64,000 nt of DNA. Origin: Fistularia commersonii (Eukaryota; Chordata; Actinopteri; Syngnathiformes; Fistulariidae). The stretch spans positions 8,393,001-8,457,000 of the forward strand of contig JBBMNZ010000035.1 in assembly GCA_037954325.1 (NCBI GenBank). The letters run 5' to 3'. This document shows positions 63,215 through 64,000 of the stretch, in pieces (the stretch's first letter is position 1; every line of letters starts with the position of its first letter). Below the pieces are notes generated by a model. The model was not told the DNA's origin and did not search any database. It saw only the letters and a list, made by a program, of their open reading frames with translations. The position numbers and the translations under genes are program-made.

Positions 63215-64000
63215 GTCTAATCTAATAGTTGACGGTTGGTCCAGCAAAGGATTAATTAAAATTTCACTGGGCAACACTTAAGTAACCATCACAATGTAAA
63301 AGACCAAAATATTAACAAGTAACCAATACGAATCATGAAAGTTCACGCTCATACTTAAATTTGCACTTTGGAAACCAGTGTTGGCGTACATGGATGATAA
63401 CAAGGTGGTTGCCAGTTCTCCATATTTCGACAGTGTAAATTGCCCAAAAGGGAAAACGTTTCAGATTCCTGATTCTGTGTGGTAACCATGTTACACCGCG
63501 GTTGCGGCAGCAAAGGGTGGCGGGGAACATTTTGAGTTTGGGAGCTCAAACTTTGGTCGTTTTCAAAAAAATTGCTTAACAAGTACGTCAAATGAGAATA
63601 CCAAAACACCCCGATGCTGCTAAGCCAAGAGGGAAGAGCCCTGCCGGGGCCCCCGGGCTCTGCTTGACGCAAGCAGAAGGAGCCCAAAAAAAGGGAAAGA
63701 GAAGCTCAGACAGAATACAGAAACTGCGATAAGGTTTTGAGTCGTTACATAACCCCATGAATAAGATATGATGACCATGGGAGAAGGCTGGTGTTTAGAA
63801 GGGGGATTGCTGCCCTCTCTAGGAACCTGGGCTGGGAATAGAGAGCAAAAGAAAGTGTGATATAAGAAAACATGGCGTCACAGCTGCGGAGATCAATAAT
63901 ACAAGTACATTTTTTTGTGTTTTTTTCAGGCCAAGAAAACAAAAGGGAAAAAAAAAAAAAAAAAAATTTAAAGCTGTTATAGAGGTGTAATAACTGCAGT

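Larger units (their letters stand above)
58712..64000 (+). other. rptor: rptor intron (5' part), at least 5289 bp
   Basis: This begins at the donor GTAAGA and runs off the window. It contains long T runs at about 59.15-59.21 kb, a (CA)n array at 59874-59914 followed by the second copy of the duplicated segment (59915-60018), another CA array at 60.23 kb, and an RTE relic interrupted by a 655-bp hAT-like element (62.3-63.25 kb). No next Raptor exon is recognisable. Confidence 0.85.

Noticed and set aside
63927..63960. TTTTTTTCAG followed by GCCAAGAAAACAAAAG as a possible next rptor exon
   Set aside because: The acceptor-like text is followed by AKKTKGKK-type poly-lysine sequence, which does not match the expected continuation of Raptor (QAWDLAVD).

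Overview
This is a 64-kb stretch of vertebrate nuclear DNA, almost certainly from a teleost fish. It lies inside one gene, rptor (Raptor, the substrate-recognition subunit of mTORC1), read on the + strand. Six consecutive coding exons are recognisable from near-identity to vertebrate Raptor as I recall it. They lie at 19576-19734, 22124-22270, 31823-31998, 47735-47794, 56261-56361 and 58567-58711. Spliced, they give 788 nt (about 263 codons, roughly residues 117-379 by human numbering) with every intron phase agreeing. They cover the second half of the Raptor N-terminal caspase-like (RNC) domain and the following helical/armadillo part. The preceding exon lies upstream of the window. The next exon, which should encode a QAWDLAVD-like segment, is not seen before position 64000. 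Only about 1.2% of the window is coding.

The rest is intron. Layout: 1-19575 is the 3' part of a very long intron, with (GT)n and (ATCT)n microsatellites and, at 15.3-17.8 kb, SINE-like copies, one carrying a nested hAT-like insertion. 19735-22123 is a short intron with a reversed SINE. 22271-31822 holds GT arrays and a 5'-truncated LINE with a perfect target-site duplication. 31999-47734 is the most transposon-rich intron, with three RTE-clade LINE copies (one encoding a nearly complete reverse transcriptase), a palindrome-ended MITE and SINE copies. 47795-56260 has a SINE interrupted by a MITE, an 18-bp minisatellite, AT arrays and an old LINE relic. 56362-58566 and 58712-64000 flank the last exon and share a 104-bp near-identical duplicated segment. 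The terminal intron also has a LINE relic interrupted by a hAT-like element.

The teleost call rests on the repeat types: RTE/Expander-like LINEs ending in a (GAA)n tail after a 'GCGACCCCTGA' motif, SINE-like repeats ending in (GGAT)n, hAT and MITE families typical of fish, and abundant long CA/GT arrays. I found no bacterial genes, CRISPR array, tRNA/rRNA genes or second protein-coding host gene. The most unusual items are: an RTE copy whose element head and tail are joined after loss of the centre, still bounded by an 18-bp target duplication; a frame offset at the same place in three RTE copies; two MITEs nested in SINEs with readable ~8-bp duplications; and the duplicated segment around the last exon.
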